The notes beneath the pieces are model-generated. The model was given only the letters and a program-made list of their open reading frames with translations, was not told the origin of the DNA and searched no databases. A program made the position numbers and the translations under genes. A stretch of DNA of 64,000 bases, from assembly GCF_030272695.1 (NCBI RefSeq), contig NZ_JARFYN010000025.1, positions 1 to 64,000 of the forward strand. The letters are read 5' to 3'. This document shows positions 25,836 to 36,200 of the stretch, piece by piece. Position 1 is the first letter of the stretch. Each line of letters begins with the position of its first letter. This DNA is from Martinezella calliandrae (GTDB lineage: Bacteria; Pseudomonadota; Alphaproteobacteria; Rhizobiales; Rhizobiaceae).

Positions 25836-28091
25836 TTGGCAGAGGAAAAACATCCAACGATGAAAATTCAGGTGGCGAACATGCGTCCCCAGGATGCTGG
25901 CTCGAGCTTCGCGCGCCTTTCTACGTCAGCGATCCGAGGGCTGGGACTGAATGAGGGCGACATAGTCGAGCTGATCGGAAAGCGTCATACAGCCGTCATC
26001 GCTGTGCGGCCTTACCCGGAGGATGAAGGCCTCAACCTGATACGGCTCGACGGCCTGCAGCGGGTGAACGCAGGGGCTGGAAGCGGTGACGAGGTCGAAA
26101 TCAAAAAGGCAGAGGTGAAGCCCGCCACACGCATTGTGCTGGCCCCTGCACAAAAAAACCTTAGGCTGCAGGGGTCAGGAGAAGCGCTTCAGCGGACGTT
26201 CCTTCATCGGCCAATGGTTCCGGGGGACGTTGTGTCAACGTCGCTACAGCAGCGCGTAAATCGACCGGATAAATCAGACCTGCTCCGGGGGATGGTCAAT
26301 ATGCCTGCCTACGGTCTGCAGGAAATCCGTTTGGTCGTCGTGTCGGTGCAGCCTCGAGGAATTGTGCAGGTTACCGAGAACACGATTGTCGAACTCCGCG
26401 AGCAGTATGAAGACCCCAAGGAAGCTCGTCGCGCAGATGTAACCTATGATGACATTGGCGGATTAGGGAACTCAGTCGAGCAAGTTCGTGAGATGGTGGA
26501 GCTGCCTCTGCGCCATCCGGAGCTTTTCCAGCGTCTTGGAATCAATCCACCCAAGGGCGTGCTCCTCTATGGTCCGCCCGGAACCGGCAAGACTCTGCTC
26601 GCCCGCGCTGTCGCGAATGAGACCGAAGCTCGCTTCTTCCACATCGCCGGCCCCGAGATCATGGGTAGCCACTACGGAGAGTCTGAGCAGCGATTGCGGC
26701 AGGTGTTTCAGGAGGCTTCGCAGAACGCCCCATCGATCATATTCATTGACGAAATCGATTCTATCGCTCCCAAAAGAGAGCAGGTCACAGGCGAAGTCGA
26801 ACGCCGCATCGTCGCTCAACTGCTGACACTCATGGATGGACTGGAGCCCCGGCAGAACCTCGTGGTCATCGGCGCGACGAATAGGCGTGACGCCATCGAC
26901 GAGGCGCTTCGACGTCCGGGTCGTTTTGACCGCGAGATCGTGATCGGAATTCCGGACCAGACGGGCCGTAGAGAAATCCTGGGAATTCATACTCGTGGCA
27001 TGCCTCTCGCCGAGGACATTGACATAGACGAAATCGCGAGAACGACCTATGGCTTCGTCGGTGCCGATCTTGGGGCATTGGTCCGCGAAGCTGCTATGGA
27101 TTCCCTTCGACGTGTGTTGCCCGATCTAAATCTCCGTGAAGGCATTCCAACGGAAACGCTGGAAAAGCTGACAGTGGGACAAGACGACTTTCAATCGGCG
27201 ATGCGGCGAATTCAGCCCTCCGCTCTCAGGGAGATCATGATTCAGGTTCCCAATGTGCGCTGGGAAGACGTTGGTGGTCTGGATGATGCCCAAGCAAAGC
27301 TCAAGGAGGGTATCGAGCTCCCTCTCCGCTCGCCCCAAGCTTTTAAGCGCATGGGGATACGTCCGGCGAAGGGCTTCTTGTTGTTCGGTCCGCCAGGTAC
27401 CGGAAAGACTTTGCTGGCTAAGGCGGTCGCGCGCGAGGCCGAAGCGAACTTCGTGTCGACCAAATCATCGGACCTTCTTTCGAAGTGGTACGGCGAATCC
27501 GAACAGCAGGTATCGAGGCTCTTTGAACGAGCCCGGCAGGTCGCTCCCACAGTCATCTTCATAGATGAAATAGATTCACTCGCGCCAGCGCGCGGCGGCG
27601 GCCTCGGTGAGCCCGCGGTAACCGAGCGTGTGGTCAACACGCTTCTGGCCGAGATGGACGGACTCGAGGATATGCGCGGCGTTGTCGTAATGGCGGCCAC
27701 CAACCGTCCAAATCTGTTAGATCCCGCCCTTTTACGCCCTGGACGCTTCGACGAGCTCGTCTATGTCCCGGTTCCGACGCTGATCGGCCGCCGAAAGATA
27801 CTCGGCATCCATACGGCCAAAATGCCGCTGTCGGGAGACATCAACCTCGATGAACTGGCCGAACGGACAGAGCGTTTCACTGGAGCGGATTTGGAAGACC
27901 TGACCCGGAGAGCCGGTCTTATCGCGCTGCGCATATCCCCGGACGCGAGGAGCGTTACGAAGGAGGACTTCATGAAGGCTCTTCAGGAAGTCCGCCCGTC
28001 CGTCACTTCGGAAGTCGAACGCGAGTACGAGGAAATGCTCAAGACCCTCCGGCAGGAGGATCCGAAGCCGAAGCGATTTGGATTCGTTTAG
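25836..28091 (+). CDS. Cdc48/VAT-type double AAA+ ATPase, about 751 aa
   Basis: The protein has an N-domain like archaeal VAT (double-psi barrel, about 10-190) and two AAA modules. D1 has GPPGTGKT near residue 246 (counted from the TTG start) and IIFIDEID; D2 has GPPGTGKT near residue 518 and VIFIDEIDSLAPARGGG, with the second-region-of-homology block ATNRPNLLDPALLRPGRFD. It should unfold or extract protein substrates in the cytoplasm as a hexamer. Full-length Cdc48 is usual in archaea and eukaryotes and sporadic in bacteria, so transfer in the past is likely. I prefer the TTG at 25836 because GGAGG lies 5 bases upstream; an ATG at 25860 is an alternative. The C-terminus is short, without a long acidic tail. 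Confidence 0.93.
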   Translation: MAEEKHPTMKIQVANMRPQDAGSSFARLSTSAIRGLGLNEGDIVELIGKRHTAVIAVRPYPEDEGLNLIRLDGLQRVNAGAGSGDEVEIKKAEVKPATRIVLAPAQKNLRLQGSGEALQRTFLHRPMVPGDVVSTSLQQRVNRPDKSDLLRGMVNMPAYGLQEIRLVVVSVQPRGIVQVTENTIVELREQYEDPKEARRADVTYDDIGGLGNSVEQVREMVELPLRHPELFQRLGINPPKGVLLYGPPGTGKTLLARAVANETEARFFHIAGPEIMGSHYGESEQRLRQVFQEASQNAPSIIFIDEIDSIAPKREQVTGEVERRIVAQLLTLMDGLEPRQNLVVIGATNRRDAIDEALRRPGRFDREIVIGIPDQTGRREILGIHTRGMPLAEDIDIDEIARTTYGFVGADLGALVREAAMDSLRRVLPDLNLREGIPTETLEKLTVGQDDFQSAMRRIQPSALREIMIQVPNVRWEDVGGLDDAQAKLKEGIELPLRSPQAFKRMGIRPAKGFLLFGPPGTGKTLLAKAVAREAEANFVSTKSSDLLSKWYGESEQQVSRLFERARQVAPTVIFIDEIDSLAPARGGGLGEPAVTERVVNTLLAEMDGLEDMRGVVVMAATNRPNLLDPALLRPGRFDELVYVPVPTLIGRRKILGIHTAKMPLSGDINLDELAERTERFTGADLEDLTRRAGLIALRISPDARSVTKEDFMKALQEVRPSVTSEVEREYEEMLKTLRQEDPKPKRFGFV

Positions 28092-28202
28092 TCGGCTGCC
28101 TGCACTACAAGAGGATCTCACGTCTGTAGATCAACGGTCTCCGCAGCGTTGAAACGGTCGTGGGTAAACGGAACGCCATGTGCTGACGATTTGAGGCACT
28201 CG

Positions 28203-29026
28203 ATGAACGAAATCATGACGTCATTTTCCGCTCTGACTCCTGCTCGAGCCCTTGTTGCCGACGACCCCGTCGAGATCGTGAAGTTCGCTGTGGATGCTTT
28301 CGGAAGGGGGAGTGCGGCGATCGCTACGCTTACCGAAATCCGGGGCGGTGCAGCGAGAGCCCTCGAGTCGCAAATCGTCATGGCCGAGGACGGCGTATTC
28401 TGTGGCTATGTTTCAGGCGGCTGCGTCGAGGCAGCTGTGGCCGCCGAGGCCCTGTCAGCGATGTCCCATGATCGCGACAGGAGGTCTCCTTCGGAGCGGG
28501 ATCTCAATGCATGGACATTGTCCTGCCCTGCGGCGTCGGCACCTCACGGTGTCAATACATGTTCTGAGGAACGTAGACTGTCTCGTCGAAGTGTTAGATC
28601 TTTTTGCGGCGGCGCAAAGCGGCTGGCCTTTTGTATTCTCCCGCGCTACAACGGATTCAAAAGTCGGAGCCGCCCTCTCGAGCGCAATGGTCAGGCGAGC
28701 GGTTTCACACTGTCTATCGGCCCGAAACGCGCCTAATAGTCTCCGGAGAGGATGTGGAGGCCCGTGCGGTTGGTCGAGCTGCGAAGATATTCGGTTATGA
28801 TTTCGGATTGGTGTCCGGCAGGGCATGCGTCTCCCATATTACCGGCAATATCGACGAATACACCGCGATTGCTCTCTTCAACATGACCTCGACCCAGGAA
28901 CTGTCGGTACTCGACGCGGTCTTGATCGGAATAGGAATATTCGGCCCTACGCGGGACTCCAAGTATCTGTCGCTATCGGTAATGGCCGACATCGCGGCAT
29001 CGCGTCTAGCTAGCTTTGCGCTATAG
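28203..29026 (+). pseudogene. xdhC: XdhC/CoxI-family molybdenum-enzyme maturation factor, multiply frameshifted
   Basis: The first part reads ALVADDPVEIVKFAVDAFGRG, IATLTEIRGGAARALESQ and GYVSGGCVEAAVAAEAL, the N-terminal signature of XdhC. The family match then hops frames: MDIVLPCG near 28511, VSIHVLRNVDCLVEVLDLFA near 28550, and the Rossmann-like C-terminal part (TVYRPETRLIVSGEDVEARAVGRAAKIFGYD) in a third frame to the stop at 29026. At least three frameshifts are needed, so the gene is dead. XdhC normally delivers sulfurated molybdenum cofactor to xanthine-dehydrogenase-family enzymes such as the aldehyde oxidase at 5.9-8.6 kb. Its loss implies another copy elsewhere. Confidence 0.75.
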
Positions 29027-29315
29027 CGCTTCAGAAGAGTGCGATCTCTAGCAGATCCGTAAGATCGAAGGTCTGCACCGAGCTATTTGCGTAAATCCTG
29101 ACTTTATGAAACGAGCCTTCCCGTCTCCAAGTCAATAACGCGGTAGCTGCCGTCAACAAGGAGGCTGAAAGAAGCGCTAATTGCGCTATGCAGTGCGCGG
29201 CTGCAGTAACCTCTAAATCAAATCGCCGACCATTTGCTGCGAGTTCTTCACTTTTTTGGAGCTAACCACCTATAGTCGCTAAATCCGCCGACACTGGTAT
29301 CGCGTCAACGTCCTT

Positions 29316-32150
29316 CTATGCCGCAGCAAGCTCGCTCAGCAGCGTGGCAGCAGCTTTTAGATCTGTCGACTCGAAACCCTCTTCAAAGCGTTCGTAGACC
29401 GCCGAGAGTTCGTCGATGGCTTGTCTCAATTCTCCGCCATTTTTCAAGTGTCTTGCTAAACTCGTTGCCGCTCGCAACTGCCATGCAAGCGCCCCCTGCT
29501 GCTTTGCCGCGTCGATGGAGCGACGCAAATCCTGCATACCTTCGGAAGATTTGACTAGCAGTTTCCGGATTGCGCTCCGGCGCAGAATTTCTGGCCCGGC
29601 CCACCCTGTTTCATCGAAAAACGATCGACCCTCAGTATCGATCCCATCGAGCTGACCTGTAATAGTAGCGAGCGTGTGTAGCTGAAGTATTCCGTCGGTG
29701 GGAATCGGAGCGAGCTCCCCGGCATCTGGCGCTTCGATGCGAGCGAGGACACGCCGATACATTGTTGCCCATGAATTCCAATGCGTAAGCGTGTAGCGCG
29801 ATGTCGCGGCGAACAACCTATCGATATATTCGCCCACGCGGTCGTGATATCCGCACCAAAGCAAGATAACGCAAGCAGACTGGGAGAGTGCCTGACATAG
29901 CGCCGGCGGCCCATCTTCCGGTGCAATCGCCACGGCCTCTTTCATGACCGCAACCGCCTGCTCCGACATCCCCTGCAGCCATAGGGTTCGAGAAAGAATA
30001 ATACGCATCGATACACGCTTATCGACATGTATCACGCCCGCTGCCAGCGGAATGTTCACGACTGGACTGGCCAGCACGGTCTTCGTCAGCGTTGCCGATC
30101 GCTCAAGCAGTCCATTGAAATGGGTAGTTTGAGCCAATACCCGTTGCGCCGCCAAGATCGCCAGACCGTCTCCACTGTCAGTACTCAGTTTTCCTGCAGC
30201 TTCTGCGTTTTGAAGCGCCTCCCTGTAGTTTCCCATCCCCATCAGACAACCTGCAAGCAACATCCTCGGCGCGATTCGATATACGGGATGGCCAATTGCA
30301 TCTGCAATCCGCACGGCCGTGGCTGCCCCGGTAACCGTATCCTGGTTCGGTCCGACCTGGTTGGTGTTCAAAAAGCTTTCAAACATATGAAGCTTGACTT
30401 GAGCATCGAGATCCGGGTGCGGGAGTGTTTGGGAATAGGCTATTGCGACCCGCGTTCGCTCGCGACATTCGTCGACAAGCCCCATATGCAGGCCAAGGGG
30501 CATGACCAGCGCGCTCAGCCGCACGCCGGCCCGAATGTCACCCTCGGGTGAAAAAGCCCACTCCAGAGCTTGACGAATGTCCCCGAGCATCGGCGAGTAT
30601 CGCTCTACCCAGATAACACGCTTGGTACAAGTCCAATCCGTCTCGGCGCGCCGCATCGTCTCGATCGCCCACTCGACATGGAGACGTCGCATTCGAGGGG
30701 TTTCACCTGAAGCTTCCAGCTTCTCGAGAGCATAAACTCGGCTACTCTCAAGCAGCCGGTATGTCGTCACACCCGCCCGCACCGTCGGGTGTAGCAAAGA
30801 TTTCCTTACGAGCCCGGCGAACGCGGTGGAAATTGAAGAGGATGAGAGATATTCATCGCCGCCGACCGTGGCCGCGGCTTCCAGTTGAAATGGTCCGGCG
30901 AACATGCTGAGGCGTCTAAAGACGATACGCTCCGCGGGGGTCAGGTTGTCGTGCGACCAGTCCAGCATCTTTCGGATCGTTTGATGGCGATCGACTGACG
31001 TTCGACGCCCAGGCACATCCAGGCAACTATCGAGCTGTTCGGACAGTTCCACGACACCGAGAACACCCATGCGCGTGGCGGCGATCTCAATTGCGAGCGG
31101 GATGCCATCGAGCTTTCGGCAAATATTCACAACGAATGGTACGTCGCTGTCGTCCAGTGACAGGCGGTGATCGCTGGACATTGCTCTTTCGACGAACAAT
31201 TGAATAGAGGGATAAAGCTTCGCATCGTCGAGGCTGAGGTTCTCATCATTCGGAATATCAAGAGGTGCCAGTCGAAAGATTTGCTCCCCCTCGGCGCATA
31301 AAGTCTCCCTACTTGTCGCTAAAATGCGGAGATTGGGCGCTTCCTTCAGAAGAATTTCGACGAGCGGTGCGGCCGTGCTGATCACATGTTCGCAGTTGTC
31401 CAACACCACAACCGAACTACGATCTCTTAGGAAAGAGACAAGGCTTCGCACGGGATCATCGGCCTTCACGGACATCTCGAAGGCCGCGGCGACAGCAAAC
31501 GGGACGAGAAAGCCGTGAGATACGGATGCAAGATCGACAAATACGATGCGCTGTTCCAACTTCGACCCGAGACGGCTTGCGACTTCGAGGGCAAGCGCGG
31601 TTTTTCCGATGCCGCCTGGACCAACTATATTTGTAAGCCTGTAGTTCTCGACGAGCTGCGCGACCTCATCAATTTCGGTCTGGCGACCGAACAACCTGCC
31701 AAGGGGCGCAGGAAGACGGCCATGTCGAATTTCTTCATCGGAATGTGAGTTTGGCTGGGCTTCTCTTGGGACAGGGATGCTCGCCTGAACCGACAGCTGA
31801 TAACCGCCCGCCCCGATCCTCCGCAGGTAGCACTCGTGAGGACCTGCCGACAGCAAATGCTCGAGCATACGGATATGGGCATCGAAATCGATCTTGGTCG
31901 AAGGCTCCGAAGGCCATGCGATCTCGCGAAGATCAGCTTCAGTCATCGTCTGATTAGGTCGCTCGACGAAAGCCAGCAACAGCGCGGCTGCGTCTTCGCT
32001 GATCCGCCTCTGAACGTCTCCCTGTATCACCAGTCTGCTTTCAGGCAGAAACTTCATGGACCCGATGGGCAGGAATCTTTCCCGGGCGGCGGTAGAGATT
32101 GAGCTCTCTCCGCCAATTTCGTACGACTTTTCGCCCAGCCTGATATCCAC
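29316..32150 (-). CDS. Degenerate winged-helix / STAND-like ATPase / TPR-type regulator 2, 944 aa
   Basis: This is a paralogue of the regulators at 19.2 and 40.1 kb. The N-terminal region (about 30-122) keeps the length of the winged helix but is diverged: the recognition helix reads KIDFDAHIRMLEHLL and the wing RRIGAGGYQLSV. The ATPase is intact, with Walker A GPGGIGKTA (177-185) and Walker B VVVLDNCEH (247-255), followed by SRETLCAEGEQIFRLAPL and LDGIPLAIEIAATRM. TPR-like helices fill the C-terminal 500 residues. The altered DNA-binding part suggests different or lost DNA specificity. Regulation may be by the phased site at 32254-32268, which points the other way. Confidence 0.87.
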   Translation of the reverse strand: MDIRLGEKSYEIGGESSISTAARERFLPIGSMKFLPESRLVIQGDVQRRISEDAAALLLAFVERPNQTMTEADLREIAWPSEPSTKIDFDAHIRMLEHLLSAGPHECYLRRIGAGGYQLSVQASIPVPREAQPNSHSDEEIRHGRLPAPLGRLFGRQTEIDEVAQLVENYRLTNIVGPGGIGKTALALEVASRLGSKLEQRIVFVDLASVSHGFLVPFAVAAAFEMSVKADDPVRSLVSFLRDRSSVVVLDNCEHVISTAAPLVEILLKEAPNLRILATSRETLCAEGEQIFRLAPLDIPNDENLSLDDAKLYPSIQLFVERAMSSDHRLSLDDSDVPFVVNICRKLDGIPLAIEIAATRMGVLGVVELSEQLDSCLDVPGRRTSVDRHQTIRKMLDWSHDNLTPAERIVFRRLSMFAGPFQLEAAATVGGDEYLSSSSISTAFAGLVRKSLLHPTVRAGVTTYRLLESSRVYALEKLEASGETPRMRRLHVEWAIETMRRAETDWTCTKRVIWVERYSPMLGDIRQALEWAFSPEGDIRAGVRLSALVMPLGLHMGLVDECRERTRVAIAYSQTLPHPDLDAQVKLHMFESFLNTNQVGPNQDTVTGAATAVRIADAIGHPVYRIAPRMLLAGCLMGMGNYREALQNAEAAGKLSTDSGDGLAILAAQRVLAQTTHFNGLLERSATLTKTVLASPVVNIPLAAGVIHVDKRVSMRIILSRTLWLQGMSEQAVAVMKEAVAIAPEDGPPALCQALSQSACVILLWCGYHDRVGEYIDRLFAATSRYTLTHWNSWATMYRRVLARIEAPDAGELAPIPTDGILQLHTLATITGQLDGIDTEGRSFFDETGWAGPEILRRSAIRKLLVKSSEGMQDLRRSIDAAKQQGALAWQLRAATSLARHLKNGGELRQAIDELSAVYERFEEGFESTDLKAAATLLSELAAA

Positions 32151-32253
32151 GAACCATTTTCCATCGGGCAGCTGTCGAGCTGCGAAAGCGCTACATTAGT
32201 GCGATTATCATAAGCGTGTTACGAATTGACCAGCAACGTTGCGGGTGAATTTT

Positions 32254-32268
32254 TTTACCTGATTTAAC
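32254..32268 (+). promoter_or_regulatory. Phased TTNAC repeat, site 9
   Basis: TTTAC (32254) and TTAAC (32264) are exactly 10 bp apart, inside TTTTTTACC and ATTTAACC. The site is 100 bp upstream of regulator 2 but oriented toward the plus strand, away from it. It has only two units. Confidence 0.35.
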
Positions 32269-32537
32269 CTCAAACAATGGTTGTGCTTCGTGGAATAAGT
32301 TGGCACAAGTTTCAAGGTTCTATATGCTGCGCCCGTGAACCTTCAACGACCGTAAACGAAGCGGCTATTCGAAGCACCTGAAGTCTTCTATTTCCTGGCA
32401 ATCGTGGGGAATAGGGCGACAACCGCTCGCCGTCCACGTTGGAGCGCGATCGGCGCAGGCGCGTTTCGCGCAATTGGCGTTAAACCGGGCTCGGTACGAG
32501 CGTTTACGTCGACGGATATTCGGTACAGGACGTCAGA

Positions 32538-32604
32538 TCAGGCGAAGCCGCACGGCTGTAGCAACGGCCTGGGTACGGCTGACGGCTCCGAGCTTCTGGA
32601 TGGT
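32538..32604 (-). pseudogene. LuxR-type helix-turn-helix C-terminal remnant
   Basis: The minus strand encodes TIQKLGAVSRTQAVATAVRLRLI followed by a stop, which resembles the end of NarL/LuxR-type response regulators (KLGAVSRTQAV). The preceding codons in the frame do not continue the family match, so only the tail seems to remain. Similarity over about 20 residues could be coincidental. Confidence 0.3.
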
Positions 32605-33201
32605 CGAGTCAGGCATTTTGTCGATCCCGACGGAGCGGAGATCGTGGAAAGACTTATAGCATTCGATGAGCTTCAACGGAGCTATACCTATACGATACTT
32701 AGCTCCCATTCCCAGTCAGGAACTATAGGTCAAAACTCGAAGTAAAAGATCGCAACGAGGATATGTCCTCGCGTATTGAATGGGAGGGAGAGTTTACTCG
32801 CACGACCGGGAGCGACGACGAGGTGTCCGAACTATTCAATAAGATTTACAATGGAGGCCTCAGTGCTTTGGCGGCCAAGTTGTCGTCCAAGTGAATTCGG
32901 CGGTAACACACCCGGGTTTCCGTGCGGAACCGCTTCCGGGCTACCTCGGTCTTCGGTACGAGGACGACCCTCGGCCCTTATTCGGACGCGATCGTTTGCA
33001 TTCATGGGAGAGGTTATATTTTCGCTGGCGAAGTGGCCGTTCAATAGTATGCGCTTAAGTGTAGGAGCGATTATAATTTATTTCGCGCGATGAGTGAACC
33101 ATTGGGCTAAGATTTCAGCCGCGGAATGAAGTACTGGGGCCGGAAGGCGGGCAGCAAGTCTCGGAATTCGTGTTGCGTGTCGAAAGCTTTTGTAGCCTAT
33201 A

Positions 33202-36200
33202 ATGCGCCGTCATAGATTGGCGGGCACGACCATGGCGAACTCTCTAAGTTGGTCGAAAGCGTTTCTGAATTCTGTCAGGACTTACAAAGCCATCGTCCGA
33301 TTGGCGGTCCTGCTTTTGATTGCTGCGCCACTCGCTCTATCATCGCGAAGTCTGGCTTTCAGCGAGCCGTCCTCGATTCCGGTCGCTACGACTCTCCCGG
33401 AGGTCGTATCGATACCAATCTCCGTCGCCAACGATATTAGGTTTCGACGTCTGAACGTAGCTCAAGGGCTATCCCAAACCCGCGTGTCCCTGATCATACA
33501 GGACGATGACGGCTACATCTGGTTCGGAACTCAGTACGGCGTAAACAGATTTGACGGTCATTCCTATCGTGTGTTCAAAAACGAGCCCAATGAACCGAAC
33601 AGCCTCAGTGGATCTTACATTTTTGCGCTCTTCAAAGGGAAAGATGGGACCGTTTGGGTGGGCAGTGACCAAGGACTCGATGCCTTCGACAAGACTACTG
33701 AGACTTTCAAACACTTCGTCGTCGACAAGTCGAACCCGGTCGTCAACCACATCAGCGAGGATCCTGAAGGCAACCTCTGGCTTTCCACTGCTGACGGCCT
33801 CTACAGGCTAGATCCAAAGACAAGCGCAACTGTACGATTTCAAAACCATCCAGGCGATCCTGGAAGCTTGGCTAGCTCTGATGTGAAATCCACCGGCTTT
33901 GACCGCCAGGGAATATTTTGGGTGGTAAATAGTAAAGGCTTAGACGCGTTTGATCGGCGTTCCGGCAAAGTGACAGCACGAATCCCGCTCGAAGAGTCTG
34001 TGCGCGAATTCTATTTTCACGAGGACCGGTTTGGCGTCTTTTGGATCATTCACGGGTCAGGAAATGGGCTTGCTACTTTTGACCGAGCGAAAAACGAAGT
34101 TACCCAATATTCGTTCTACCCCGATAAGTTGACGCAATCGAATCTCACGGGCGTTTATTCGATATTAGAAACCCATGACGGCACGATCTGGTTAGCGACA
34201 ATGGGTGCCGGTCTCCTGAAGTTCGATCGGCAACAAAAGCGGTTCGTGGCTTATCAGACAATTGCAACCGAACCGGAAAGCATCGGTGAGAACCGGGTTA
34301 TCGCGCTTTTTGAAGACGCCGAAGGCAATGTCTGGACGGGGCTTCATGCCACACCACCGAACTTCTTTCCTGTCAGCCCGCTGCCATTCGAGAGCTTCAG
34401 GCCTCTGACACCGTTTTCGAATGCGTTTGGTGAAACCCTGGTAAATGCCATCTTCTACGACTCGCGAGGAAGGATATGGATCGGCGGCGGCGGGGCACTG
34501 ACGGTGATCGATAGAAAAACACACGAGCGGAAGGTCATCGACCCTCTTCAGAATGGAAGCCCGGTGGAAGTGTTGTCGATTCTAGAGGCACACGACGGAA
34601 CGTTCTGGGTAGGTACTCTCGGCACCGGTCTTCTTCAACTTGACACGGACGGAAGGTTGTTGCGAACCTTTCGGCACGATCCTTCAGATAGTTCAAGCAT
34701 TAGCAGTGACATAGTTGGCGTGTTGGTTTTTGATCCCGCGGGTAAATTGTGGGCAACTACTTGGAACGGCATCGTCAGCTATGATCAGAGCACCGGGCAA
34801 TTCAAGACGTATAAATACGATCCGTCTGCAGATGCCGAGGTTTATCACGCTCTGACGCGGCAGCATGACGGATTGTTCTGGCTAGGAAGCTCGGACGGTC
34901 TTTACAGTTTCGATTCCACTTCGGGAAAATTCGCGCGCTATAGCCACTCCCCGACAGATCCTTCCTCACTGAGCAACAATTCCGCAAACAATATCTATGT
35001 CGACAAACAAGGCATCGTGTGGATCGCGACCCAGGATGGGCTAAACCGTTTTGATCCGTCATCACGCCAATTCAAACGATACTATGAATCCGACGGATTA
35101 CCCGGTGGTGTCGTCAGTTGCATATTGGAGGACGCCGACAATCATCTTTGGATGAGTACAAATCAGGGCATTGCGCGCTTCGACAAGAAAAACTCACAGT
35201 TCGAAAACTTTACCACCGCGGATGGCTTGCCCGGGAATGATCTCACTGGTTGGGACACCTGCTACACGAACGCTGACGGCGAGATGTTCTTCGGAGGCTT
35301 TTCGGGTGCGGCGGCCGTGAAGCCTCAAAACTTCAAGAAAGACACCTACGTTCCCCCACTCGTATTTACTGAGCTTCGACTTAGGGAACACGTAATCCAG
35401 CCCGGCACTGCCCCACTGACTTCGGGCGCCATCGGGCATGTGAAGAGGCTTAATTTGTCGCCCACGCAAAACGATTTCTCGATTTCGTTTTCCGCGCTAA
35501 GCTACCGGAATCCGGAGACACATCGATATCGCTATAGACTTGTTGGGCTCGATGATCGTTGGCAAGATGTTCGTAGTGGCGACCACAGTATAAACTTTTT
35601 CTCTATGCCCCATGGGTCTTTCCGACTGGAACTTCAGGCCTCCACCGGCCGCGGCCCCTGGCTGGAGCCACCGGCCGTCTTGGACATCGATATCGCCCCT
35701 GCCTGGTGGGAAACTATGTGGTTTCGCGGACTTTGCACGGCCGTTTTGGTAATCATATTGGCGGGACTGTACCGGTACCGACTTCGACAGATGGCTCGTA
35801 CCTTCGATATTCGTCTTGCTGAGCGAGTTGGCGAAAGAAATCGCATTGCGCGTGAGTTGCATGACTCGCTCTTGCAGGGGGTCCACGGCCTAATGTTCAG
35901 TTTGCAGGCCGTCAGAAATCTGCTGCCAGAGCAACCGGACAAAGCCCTAGCTCTCTTCGACATCGCGCTTGAAAAAGGTGACCAGGCTATATTGGAGGGA
36001 CGAAACGCCGTCCATGATCTGCGAGATAGCTATCTCACTGAGATGGACCTCTCGGAAGCGATAGCTCAACTTACTAACGAGCTTGAGAAGCTTGGTCCAC
36101 AGCCGCCACCGACTATTGAAGTTGCTGTAGAGGGTGAGACCAGACACATCGTACCGGCTGTGCGCGACGAAGTATATCGCGTCGCGCGAGAGGCACTTAG

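Larger units (their letters stand above)
32151..33201. other. Gene-poor region upstream of regulator 2 and the sensor kinase
   Basis: This 1-kb stretch holds a two-unit phased repeat (32254-32268), a small LuxR-like remnant (32538-32604) and short frames without family signatures. A TATAAT hexamer at 33198-33203 directly before the kinase gene is a possible -10 element. I see no intact gene. Confidence 0.4.

Noticed and set aside
32776..33093. Plus-strand 105-codon frame before the sensor kinase
   Set aside because: No family resemblance, weak ribosome binding site and no conserved composition; treated as non-coding.
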